NCBI RefSeq assembly: GCF_013602415.1
Contig: NZ_WPAG02000002.1
Coordinates: 4,839,480-4,903,479, forward strand
Reading direction: 5' to 3'
DNA: 64,000 bases
Source: Rhodococcus sp. B50
Lineage (GTDB): Bacteria; Actinomycetota; Actinomycetes; Mycobacteriales; Mycobacteriaceae
This document shows positions 54,973 to 62,589 of this stretch, piece after piece (positions within the stretch are counted from its first letter, which is position 1; every line of letters begins with the position of its first letter). The notes beneath the pieces were generated by a model, which saw only the letters and a program-made list of their open reading frames with translations, searched no databases and was not told the origin of the DNA. The position numbers were made by a program, and so were the translations under genes.

Positions 54973-55594
54973 TCGGTGGAGTGAGGAAGAAACAATCGCC
55001 GCACACCCCGCCCGGCGGGACCCGATAGTACAGACAGCAGCTACGGCGTCGACCGGTCTCCGGATCGAGGGCCTCGGCGAGACGCGGGTCGGTCAGCAGG
55101 GCGTCGACACGGGGCCGCGCCTCGGCGCCGATCATCTGCGCGGCCCCGATCAGGGCCGAGGCCGCGTTGCCCCACAGCAGACCGGACGCGGCCACCTCGC
55201 TCCACGCGCCGACGAGCGGTTCGACCTGCTCGTCGAGCACCTCGATCGCTGCCTCGCCGCCGAATTGTGGTTCGACGATGTGCAGCTGCAACCCGGCGTC
55301 GTCGCGCCACAGCACATGCTCGCGATCGAGGCGGACGCAGCGGCCGGAGTCGACGACGGAACCGAGGGCCACCGACCAGAGGCGCGCGACGTAGCCGAAG
55401 AAGAACGTCGACGCCGCGACCCGCGTCTCGTCGGTGCCCATCCGCTCGGCGGTGATGGCCACCAGGGCATCGCGGGTCGCCGGGTCGCGAAGCTCGGCGG
55501 TGGGACGCCACGTGTCGTCGGCGGGACCGGTACTCACCCGGAAGAACGGGCTCCGCGCACCGATGCGCTCGAGCATCCCGACGACCTCGGACAC
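54965..55594 (-). CDS. FhuF-like (2Fe-2S) ferric-siderophore reductase family protein
   Basis: The 209-aa cytoplasmic protein ends with the FhuF-type cluster motif CC-x10-C-x2-C (SCCLYYRVPPGGVCGDC, about residues 189-204), which binds one 2Fe-2S centre. The body is helical with WGNAASALIGAAQMI near 150, typical of the family. FhuF proteins reduce iron bound to siderophores. GTG 55594 follows AAAGGAAG. It starts 10 nt after the glycosyltransferase stop on the same strand, so co-transcription is likely. Its nearness to the corrinoid importer is tail-to-tail only. Confidence 0.85.
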   Translation of the reverse strand: MSEVVGMLERIGARSPFFRVSTGPADDTWRPTAELRDPATRDALVAITAERMGTDETRVAASTFFFGYVARLWSVALGSVVDSGRCVRLDREHVLWRDDAGLQLHIVEPQFGGEAAIEVLDEQVEPLVGAWSEVAASGLLWGNAASALIGAAQMIGAEARPRVDALLTDPRLAEALDPETGRRRSCCLYYRVPPGGVCGDCFFLTPPTS

Positions 55595-55604
55595 GGACTT
55601 CCTT

Positions 55605-56432
55605 TCAGGGTCGCGGCGTGGCCACCTGTATCCATCGCTCCTCGGCGGCATCGTATTCGACAAGACCCATGCGTTCGAACTCGTCGAGCCATCCGCGCAT
55701 CGGCCACCAGCCCCACCGCCGGTGGAACAGCGCGGCGTTGACGAGGATGTCGTCGAGGTGTTCGACCGGCGGACTCGACACCGGGTGGTACTGATGGAAG
55801 GCGTGTGCACCGCCGACCCAGGCCATCGGCACCCCGGCACTCGCGGCCTTCTGGCCGAAGTCGGTGTCCTCACCGCCGTATCCCCGGTAGACGGTGCAGA
55901 ATCCACCGATGCGGCGCCATACGAGTTTTCGGACCGCGAAGGAGAGCGACCAGAACAACTCGTGTGCGTCGTTCAGCACGATGTCGCCGTCGGGTGGGAA
56001 CGGTCGAGCGGGATGGGGATCGATCGAATCGCCGAGCCGCTCGAGGTCGTAGCCGTCGGCTCCGGGCTCGGGCAGGTACGTGACAGGACCGTTGAGCAGC
56101 GCGGCGGGATGACGGTCGGCCGCTTCGGCATACCGCTCGATCAGGTCGGGAGCCGGAATGCAGTCGACGTCGAGGAACACCAGCAGGCCCGGCGATGCCG
56201 TCCTCGCTCCCAGATTCCGCGCCGCGGCGACCGGAAGTTTCCCGGAGTCGGCCTCGATCTCCACCACCCGCGCCGATGACCCCGCAGCTGCGACCACCTC
56301 GGCGACCTCCGGGTCGCCCATCGCAACGACGATGTGCTCGTCGGGCACTCGCGTGCTGCGCGCGAGTCCGTCGAGTTGCCGCCGCAGATGCGTGCTTCGG
56401 CCGGCGGCGACGGTGATCACCGAGAGGATCAC
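55605..56432 (-). CDS. Glycosyltransferase family 2-like protein
   Basis: GT-A fold transferase, 275 aa. The N-terminus SVITVAAGRSTHLRRQLDGL binds the nucleotide, LLVFLDVDCIPAPDL (about residues 80-94) has the metal-binding DxD as DVD, and GFCTVYRGYGGEDTDFGQKA (about 174-193) carries the GEDxDF motif of galactosyltransferase-like GT2 members. Sugar and acceptor unknown. GTG 56432 overlaps the stop of the upstream GT (GTGA). Last GT of the four-gene unit. Confidence 0.87.
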   Translation of the reverse strand: MILSVITVAAGRSTHLRRQLDGLARSTRVPDEHIVVAMGDPEVAEVVAAAGSSARVVEIEADSGKLPVAAARNLGARTASPGLLVFLDVDCIPAPDLIERYAEAADRHPAALLNGPVTYLPEPGADGYDLERLGDSIDPHPARPFPPDGDIVLNDAHELFWSLSFAVRKLVWRRIGGFCTVYRGYGGEDTDFGQKAASAGVPMAWVGGAHAFHQYHPVSSPPVEHLDDILVNAALFHRRWGWWPMRGWLDEFERMGLVEYDAAEERWIQVATPRP

Positions 56433-57427
56433 GGCGCCCCCGCGAACTCGTCCAGAATTGCGGCCGCACGCGCCGCGGCACCGTCGACCTGCCAGCGTTT
56501 CCACTCGATCGGCTCGAGGCCACGTGCCCGTTCGATCAGTTCGGGCCATCGAGACGGATCGGGCCAGCCGTCGAGGCCGACCGCCAGGCCGGACCGGTCG
56601 AGAGCGGCCGCGGTGGAGTGCTGTTCGTCGAACGGTCGGGGTTCGGCGATCACCACTGCAGGTCGTGCGGCAGCTGCGATGTCGGCGACGGTGTTCTGTC
56701 CCGCGTGCCCGATCACGACGTCGGCCCCCGAAAGGACGGGCCACGGGTCGTCGATCCACGGACCACCCGTGACGCCGAGACCGTCCCATGTGTACTCCGG
56801 GAAACGGGTCGAGAAGCGGTGCAGATCGTCGACGGTGATAGACGACCCGCCGCTGCCGCTCATCACCAGGACCTTCGGCTTCGCACCCTGTGTCGGTGTG
56901 GGGGACGGGCGGCCGTCGAAACGGCTGATGCCCCCGACATACGACGTCCTGTCGGCATACGGGCGCAGCCAGTGCGGGTCGTAGACCTCCTGCGCCCACG
57001 GCGCGACGATGTGGTCGGCGACGCGGTACGCCAGGGTGTGCGCGGTATCGGTGCGTTCGCCCGGCATCGCCAGTATCACCACGGGAATGCCGTACAACCG
57101 GGCGAGGAGTGTCACCTCGACCGATACGTCCACCACGAGCAGACTCGGGCGCGTCGCGGAGATCCACGAACCCAGTGCGTGCATGCGTTCGCGGAGGCCG
57201 TCGTCGTGGGTGGGAACCCAGTGCAGGACGTCGTGGGCCGTCGGATCCTGCGCAGTGTCGACGGCGAGGTCGTCGCGGGGGAGCAGCACCACGTCGTCGA
57301 AGGCATCCGAAGCGCTGCCGAGCGGCGCCGACGACAACGCCGTCACCCGCGTCCGTAGATGCGCGCAGATGCTGCTCGCACGGGTGCGATGCCCGTGCCC
57401 GTGGTGATGGATGTAGTAGCCGATCAT
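56429..57427 (-). CDS. GT-B glycosyltransferase, MurG/GT28-like
   Basis: The 332-aa protein starts MIGYYIHHHGHGHRTRA, the family's H-x-G-H-x-x-R sugar-nucleotide loop, and has a second domain with VLVMSGSGGSS (about residues 190-200) and VIGHAGQNTVADIAAAARPAVVIAEPRPFDEQ (about 246-277), the UDP-sugar site of MurG-type enzymes. It is too divergent to name. ATG 57427 overlaps the stop of the upstream gene (ATGA). Confidence 0.85.
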   Translation of the reverse strand: MIGYYIHHHGHGHRTRASSICAHLRTRVTALSSAPLGSASDAFDDVVLLPRDDLAVDTAQDPTAHDVLHWVPTHDDGLRERMHALGSWISATRPSLLVVDVSVEVTLLARLYGIPVVILAMPGERTDTAHTLAYRVADHIVAPWAQEVYDPHWLRPYADRTSYVGGISRFDGRPSPTPTQGAKPKVLVMSGSGGSSITVDDLHRFSTRFPEYTWDGLGVTGGPWIDDPWPVLSGADVVIGHAGQNTVADIAAAARPAVVIAEPRPFDEQHSTAAALDRSGLAVGLDGWPDPSRWPELIERARGLEPIEWKRWQVDGAAARAAAILDEFAGAP

Positions 57428-58509
57428 GCTGCCCCTGCGAGCTCCCGATACAGCGAGACGTATGCGTCGACCATCGTGCGTTCCGAACAGCGCGCCTCGG
57501 CGCGGGCCCGGGCGGACGCACGGGACAGACCGACCGCGCGGGGGACCGCCGCAGCCAAGCCGTCGATGTCGTCCGGCGCGACGAGGCATCCGCTGCTCTC
57601 GTCCACCACCTCCGGGATCCCGCCGCGGGCGAAAGCGACCACGGGTGTCCCGCACGCGAGGGACTCGGCGACGACGAGCCCGTACGGCTCGTCCCACTGC
57701 GGGGTGATGAGCGCTGCCGCCGAACTACCCACCACTGCAGCGAGATCGGGCTGCGAAAGGTGACCGAGATAGGTCACGCCGGGACCGAGGAACGGTTCGA
57801 CGTGTTCGGAGAAGTACTCGCGATTGCTGATCGGGCCCGCGAGCCGCAATCGGTAACCGGCTCGCCGCGCGGCCTCGATCGCGAGGTGCGCTCCCTTCTC
57901 CGGTACGAGGCGGCCGAACCAGATCAGGTCGTCACCGCCCGGGCCGACGGGCCATGCGCCGAGATCGACGCCGTTGGGCACGACCGCGACCGGACCGGGG
58001 GTGGCGTGTTCCCACTCCGCGGCGGTGTGCCGGCTGACCGCGACGAACGTACCCGGACATCCACCCGGCGCCGCCATCGCCGACTCGAGCCAGGGCGTCG
58101 GCGGCGTGTGCAGGGTGCACAGCAACGGGGCGCGCAGTGTCCGGGCCATCGCGATCGGCAGGTAGTGCAGGCTGTGGTTGTGCACGACGTCGAAGGCGTC
58201 GGCCGACGGCCCTGCGAGATCGAGCATCAACGACAGGTAGGCGTGGTGGTCGCCGAGGAAACCGTCCGCCGGCGGCATCGACACGTCGCTGCGGGCGAGT
58301 TCACTGACCTCGAAGGAGGGCACTTCGAGGAACTCGGCCGGAAGTGTGGGGTCCGATCCCGGTGCGGCGAAGAGTGTCACCTCGTGCCCGTCCTTGCCGA
58401 GCGCGTGCGCGAGGTGCCACACGTGTGCTTCGAGTCCGCCGGCGAAGGGCTGGCGAATCGGATACCTGTTGGACGCGATGAGGGCTACGCGCAACGGTGT
58501 CGACGTCAT
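57424..58509 (-). CDS. Glycosyltransferase family 4 (GT-B)
   Basis: The 361-aa protein has the GT4 pattern: RQPFAGGLEAHVWHLAHALGKDGHEVTLFA (about residues 18-47), VVHNHSLHYLPIA, VVPNGVDLGAW (about 177-187), WFGRLVPEKGAHLAIEAARRAGYRL (about 195-219), and the E-x7-E motif in EPYGLVVAESLACGTPVVAF (about 276-295). It retains the residues for a retaining transferase using a nucleotide sugar. Overlaps neighbours on both sides by 4 nt. Confidence 0.9.
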   Translation of the reverse strand: MTSTPLRVALIASNRYPIRQPFAGGLEAHVWHLAHALGKDGHEVTLFAAPGSDPTLPAEFLEVPSFEVSELARSDVSMPPADGFLGDHHAYLSLMLDLAGPSADAFDVVHNHSLHYLPIAMARTLRAPLLCTLHTPPTPWLESAMAAPGGCPGTFVAVSRHTAAEWEHATPGPVAVVPNGVDLGAWPVGPGGDDLIWFGRLVPEKGAHLAIEAARRAGYRLRLAGPISNREYFSEHVEPFLGPGVTYLGHLSQPDLAAVVGSSAAALITPQWDEPYGLVVAESLACGTPVVAFARGGIPEVVDESSGCLVAPDDIDGLAAAVPRAVGLSRASARARAEARCSERTMVDAYVSLYRELAGAA

Positions 58510-59576
58510 CCGTTCCGGCCTCCCATCGCGCGTAGGTAGATGTCGCGGTGCGCACGGGCGAGTGCACGACGCTCGTCCATGCGTTGCGACCAGTCGGCTC
58601 GCGGAAAATCCCTGTTCTCGTACAACTCCCGTACGCAACGGTCGAGCGAGTCGGCGTCGAAGGTGTTCTCGTCGAAGGTGTACACGCCGCACCGGCGTTG
58701 TTCACCGTAGAAGCCGCAGCTCGGCGCGATCACCGCGGTGCCGAGGTCGTAGCACGCCTCGAGCCAGCCCGAATGGGTGCCGAAGCGGTAGGGAAGTACC
58801 GACACCGACAGGTCCGAGAGGTACTGCCACAGTTCGTCGTCGGAAAAGTACGGATGCACCTGTACATCCACGTGGGGTTGCTCGCCGTACCGCAGGATGC
58901 GCGACCCGGCTTCCGGGTTGTACCAATACGCGTCGGCGGGATCGAAGATCTCGTCGTGCACGTCGATCTGCAGTACGGCGCCCGGCAGGGATCGCACCGT
59001 CTCGGCGAGCGTGTCGAGAACGGGGAACAGATCCATGTTCGCCCGCAGGCTCTTCGCGTGTACGCCCACGACGAACGGCCCGTCGTTGCGGCGCGGTCGC
59101 TCGAGCCAGTGCTGTTCGACGACGTGCGGGTGCGGCAGGACCGTCGCCTCCCGTCCCCATCGCACACGGATCCGCTCGGCAGCGCCCGGCGTGAGGGTGA
59201 TCAGTTCCTCCGCTGCGGGAATCAGCACGTCGAGCTGCTTGTGGTGCTCGCCCGGGTCCGGGTGGTGCGGGTTGCGCAGATCGTGGACGGTGTACACGAG
59301 TGGCTTGTGATGCTCGGCGAGTTCGGCGACGACGTCCTGCAGCTGTTCCGCGCCGATCGCGTCGAAGCCGAAATGGATGTGGAAGACGTCGAATTCCTTG
59401 CGGTGGTCGTTCACCCAGCCCGGTTCGAGCATCAACGGCGGCCACCACCCACCGGGCACCTTGCGGCCGTCGGCCGGAACCGGGTCCGTCAACCGGATCA
59501 CGTCGTCACCCTCCGGGCACGCGAGGTGCCGGACGTAGACGTGTGATGCAGGAACCGACGCGACCCGAATCACCAC
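58506..59576 (-). CDS. GT-B glycosyltransferase (first gene of the GT operon)
   Basis: The 356-aa protein resembles GT4-type transferases: FDVFHIHFGFD (about residues 62-72), YTVHDLRNPHHPDP (about 94-107), VLPHPHVVEQHW (about 145-156), and a C-terminal SVLPYRFGTHSGWLEACYDLGTAVIAPSCGFYGEQ (about 262-296), where E-x-C-x-D-L-G-T-A replaces the usual E-x7-E region. No signal peptide. GTG 59576 with AGAGGG upstream; GTG 59573 is adjacent. Four GT genes in a row without flippase or polymerase genes suggest a lipid- or protein-linked glycan or a small glycoconjugate; the product is unknown. Confidence 0.85.
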   Translation of the reverse strand: MVIRVASVPASHVYVRHLACPEGDDVIRLTDPVPADGRKVPGGWWPPLMLEPGWVNDHRKEFDVFHIHFGFDAIGAEQLQDVVAELAEHHKPLVYTVHDLRNPHHPDPGEHHKQLDVLIPAAEELITLTPGAAERIRVRWGREATVLPHPHVVEQHWLERPRRNDGPFVVGVHAKSLRANMDLFPVLDTLAETVRSLPGAVLQIDVHDEIFDPADAYWYNPEAGSRILRYGEQPHVDVQVHPYFSDDELWQYLSDLSVSVLPYRFGTHSGWLEACYDLGTAVIAPSCGFYGEQRRCGVYTFDENTFDADSLDRCVRELYENRDFPRADWSQRMDERRALARAHRDIYLRAMGGRNG

Positions 59577-59760
59577 AGCCGACCCTCTTCTCACTCGCGC
59601 GACATCCGCCGTACACACCGAATGGCCGGGAACGCCGTCCCCGGCCACCGTCCGGTGCTCCGCGCATACCCGTGGGAGAGGGCCTTCACACGTCGCTGCC
59701 CGACTCGTCCGATCTTCACTAGGGTGGCGGCAGAAGGACCATCGAGCGAAGGGATTCGGT

Positions 59761-60339
59761 ATGGGTGTCAGCTTGGCCAAGGGAGGCAACGTCTCGCTGT
59801 CGAAGGAGGCGCCGAACCTGACGGCGGTGACAGTGGGTCTCGGCTGGGACGTGCGGGCGACGACCGGCGTGGATTTCGACCTCGACGCCAGCGCGTTGTT
59901 GACGAGTGAGAACGGCAAGGTCCTGTCCGACCAGCATTTCGTCTTCTACAACAACCTGCGTTCGCCCGACGGCTCCGTCGAGCACACCGGCGACAACCTC
60001 ACCGGTGAGGGAGAGGGCGACGACGAGAGCGTGAACGTCGATCTCATTGCGGTTCCGCAGGAGGTCAAGTCGATCGTCTTCCCGGTGTCGATCCATGACG
60101 CGGACGCTCGTGGCCAGTCGTTCGGCCAGGTGCGCAACGCGTTCATCCGCGTCGTCGACCGTGCCGACAACCGCGAACTCGCCCGCTACGACCTCACCGA
60201 GGACGCGTCCACCGAGACCGCGATGGTCTTCGGGGAGTTGTACCGCCACGGTGGTGAGTGGAAGTTCCGCGCCATCGGGCAGGGCTACGCGTCGGGCCTC
60301 GCGGGCATCGCCCGGGACTACGGCGTGAACATCGGCTGA
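59761..60339 (+). CDS. TerD-family protein
   Basis: The 192-aa protein is a complete TerD domain: MGVSLAKGGNVSLSKEAPNLTAVTVGLGWD (about residues 1-30), FDLDASALL (about 40-48, Ca2+-binding Asp residues), VFYNNLRSPDGSVEHTGDNLTGEGEGDDE (about 62-90) and FVRVVD-type strands, ending AIGQGYASGLAGIARDYGV. TerD proteins bind calcium and are linked to tellurite and stress resistance in Streptomyces and Bacillus; no other ter gene is adjacent. GAGCGAAGGG precedes the ATG and TAGGGT lies about 40 nt upstream. Convergent with the Rv0358-like gene (7-bp gap). Confidence 0.93.
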   Translation: MGVSLAKGGNVSLSKEAPNLTAVTVGLGWDVRATTGVDFDLDASALLTSENGKVLSDQHFVFYNNLRSPDGSVEHTGDNLTGEGEGDDESVNVDLIAVPQEVKSIVFPVSIHDADARGQSFGQVRNAFIRVVDRADNRELARYDLTEDASTETAMVFGELYRHGGEWKFRAIGQGYASGLAGIARDYGVNIG

Positions 60340-60346
60340 GAAGGGT

Positions 60347-61012
60347 TCAGCGGACGAGCTTCCACTTCTTGTCGTGCCGGTAGAAGGTCGACCGCTTGAG
60401 GGCCCTGGGGTTCGCGACCCCGTCGCGGGTGACGACCGTGGCGGGGGAACCGAGCTGCATCGCCCGGCCCGTCAGCCACTTGTATCCGCCGAACCAGCGG
60501 GGCCGGTCGATCGCGGCCCGCAGGCCGGGCATCGCCGGTGTGGGTTCGACGCGGATGCCGGGCACCGTGCCGGAGAACAGGCGGGTGTCGTCGACGTAGG
60601 CCTCTCCGACGAGCGCGTCGTCACCCTCACCGCACAACAACGCGCGGCCGACGAGGGCGATGCCGGCGTCGTCGCGGATGAGCGGCAACGGTTTCGCGAC
60701 ACCCTGGAGGGCGACGGTGGCGGCCTTGGACCCCGTCCGCAGCCCGTACGCCTCGGTGGCGGGGGTGCGCTTCTCCGGGACGTACGCGATCTCCAGGTCG
60801 AGTCGTTCGGTGCGCATGAGCCGTGTGACGGTCGCGGCGAAGGCCGCGTCGTCGCCCACGAGGACCAGACGAGGGTCCTCCACCGACTCGAGGTGGGCGA
60901 AGACGTCCTCGAAGTCGTCCTTCTCGGGGAGGGCAGGCGCAGAGAGTGCGGTCACGGGCGTCAGCGCCAACGGCAATGGCACGTCACCGCATCTGAGCAC
61001 TACCGGGGTCAA
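60347..61012 (-). CDS. Conserved hypothetical protein (Rv0358-like)
   Basis: Cytoplasmic protein of 221 aa with no recognised catalytic motif. It begins TPVVLRCGDVPLPLALTPV, has PRLVLVGDDAAFAATVTRLMRTERLDLEIAYVP (about residues 48-80) and GEAYVDDTRLFSGTVPGIRVEPT (about 137-159), and ends with a basic tail (RSTFYRHDKKWKLVR). The VLVGDDAAFAATVTRLM segment and the basic end recall a diacylglycerol-kinase-like pattern, but not enough to assign. TTG 61012 was chosen because GAGGAG lies 5 nt upstream; a GTG at 61060 lacks one. Adjacent and divergent to purA, as Rv0358 is in M. tuberculosis. Confidence 0.75.
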   Translation of the reverse strand: MTPVVLRCGDVPLPLALTPVTALSAPALPEKDDFEDVFAHLESVEDPRLVLVGDDAAFAATVTRLMRTERLDLEIAYVPEKRTPATEAYGLRTGSKAATVALQGVAKPLPLIRDDAGIALVGRALLCGEGDDALVGEAYVDDTRLFSGTVPGIRVEPTPAMPGLRAAIDRPRWFGGYKWLTGRAMQLGSPATVVTRDGVANPRALKRSTFYRHDKKWKLVR

Positions 61013-61253
61013 CGGGTCTCCTCGAGGGGTCGGGTTCGTCGGGCTCTCGGCTGCGTCCACTGTAATGGGAAGCCGGCAGCCGAGTGGGTCGGCGACCCAC
61101 CGCCGCGCGCCGCAGCTCCGAGCGGTTCTGCCGTCCCGTCATCCGCGCTCGCCGGAGGGTGGACTACACTGTGGTCCCGGCTGCTGCCCGGTTGGGCAGG
61201 ACCCTGCAGGCGAGACCGCCCGCACGTAGACACCTGCCTGAGGAGAGCGCGAC

Positions 61254-62543
61254 ATGCCGGCAATCGTCCTGATCGGAGCCCAGTGGGGCGACGAGGGCAA
61301 GGGCAAAGCTACCGATCTACTCGGCGGACGTCTGCAGTGGGTCGTGCGCTACCAGGGCGGCAACAACGCCGGTCACACGGTGGTGCTGCCCAACGGCGAC
61401 AAGTTCGCCCTGCATCTGATCCCGTCGGGCATCCTGACCCCCGGCGTCAACAACGTCATCGGCAACGGTGTCGTGGTGGATCCGGGTGTACTGCTCACCG
61501 AACTCGAAGGCCTCGAGAAGCGCGACGTGGACACCAGCCGTCTGCTGCTCTCGGCCGACGCGCACCTGATCATGCCGTACCACGTGGCCATCGACAAGGT
61601 CACCGAACGCTTCCTCGGCAAGAAGAAGATCGGCACCACCGGCCGTGGTATCGGCCCCTGCTACCAGGACAAGATCGCCCGTGTCGGCGTGCGGGTCGCC
61701 GACGTGCTCGACGAGAAGATCCTCACCCAGAAGGTCGAGGCCGCACTGGAATTCAAGAACCAGGTGCTCGTCAAGATCTACAACCGCAAGGCACTCGACC
61801 CGCAGCAGGTCGTCGACGAGGTGCTCACGCAGGCGGAGAGCTTCAAGCACCGCATCACCGACACCCGCCTCGAGCTGAACAAGGCCCTCGAGCGCGGCGA
61901 CACGATCCTCCTCGAGGGTTCGCAGGGCACGCTGCTCGACGTCGACCACGGCACCTACCCGTACGTGACGTCGTCCAACCCCACCGCCGGTGGCGCAGCA
62001 GTCGGTTCGGGTATCGGCCCCGCCAAGATCACGACGGTGCTGGGCATCCTCAAGGCGTACACCACGCGCGTCGGCTCGGGTCCGTTCCCGACCGAACTGT
62101 TCGACGACCACGGCGCCTACCTTGCCAAGCAGGGCGGCGAAGTCGGTGTCACCACCGGTCGCGCCCGCCGCACCGGATGGTTCGACGCCGTCATCGCCCG
62201 CTACGCGACCCGCGTCAACGGCATCACCGACTACTTCCTCACCAAGCTCGACGTGTTGTCGGGGCTCGACACCGTGCCGATCTGCGTCGGTTACGAGGTC
62301 GACGGTGTTCGTGTCGACGAGATGCCGATGACGCAAACCGACGTGCATCACGCCAAGCCGATCTACGAGGAGATGCCGGGCTGGTGGGAGGACATCTCCC
62401 ATGCCCGCACCTTCGAGGAGCTGCCGCAGAACGCACAGAACTACGTGCTGCGTCTCGAGGAGCTCTCCGGTGCCTACATCTCCTGCATCGGTGTGGGGCC
62501 GGGCCGCGACGAGACCATCGTCCGGCGCGACGTGATCCGCTGA
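61254..62543 (+). CDS. purA: Adenylosuccinate synthetase
   Basis: Converts IMP, aspartate and GTP to adenylosuccinate in AMP synthesis. In the 429-aa protein GAQWGDEGKGKATDLL (residues 8-23) is the GTP P-loop with catalytic Asp13, NNAGHTVV (about 37-44) holds the catalytic His, TGRGIGPCYQDKIAR (about 129-143) is the IMP-binding signature, and GSQGTLLDVDHGTYPYVTSSNP (about 221-242) and TTGRARRTGWFDAV (about 300-313) are also intact. GAGGAGAGCG precedes the ATG. A TACACT box lies at 61165-61170. The M. tuberculosis counterpart is Rv0357c. Confidence 0.97.
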   Translation: MPAIVLIGAQWGDEGKGKATDLLGGRLQWVVRYQGGNNAGHTVVLPNGDKFALHLIPSGILTPGVNNVIGNGVVVDPGVLLTELEGLEKRDVDTSRLLLSADAHLIMPYHVAIDKVTERFLGKKKIGTTGRGIGPCYQDKIARVGVRVADVLDEKILTQKVEAALEFKNQVLVKIYNRKALDPQQVVDEVLTQAESFKHRITDTRLELNKALERGDTILLEGSQGTLLDVDHGTYPYVTSSNPTAGGAAVGSGIGPAKITTVLGILKAYTTRVGSGPFPTELFDDHGAYLAKQGGEVGVTTGRARRTGWFDAVIARYATRVNGITDYFLTKLDVLSGLDTVPICVGYEVDGVRVDEMPMTQTDVHHAKPIYEEMPGWWEDISHARTFEELPQNAQNYVLRLEELSGAYISCIGVGPGRDETIVRRDVIR

Positions 62544-62548
62544 TCCCA

Positions 62549-62566
62549 CCGGCCCGACCGGGCCGG
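62549..62566 (+). terminator. Weak hairpin after purA
   Basis: CCGGCCC-GACC-GGGCCGG, a 7-bp GC stem, begins 5 nt after the purA stop and ends 24 nt before the MocR-like start. It may terminate or attenuate transcription. Confidence 0.4.
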
Positions 62567-62589
62567 GCCGGTTGCGTGATACTGGACCG

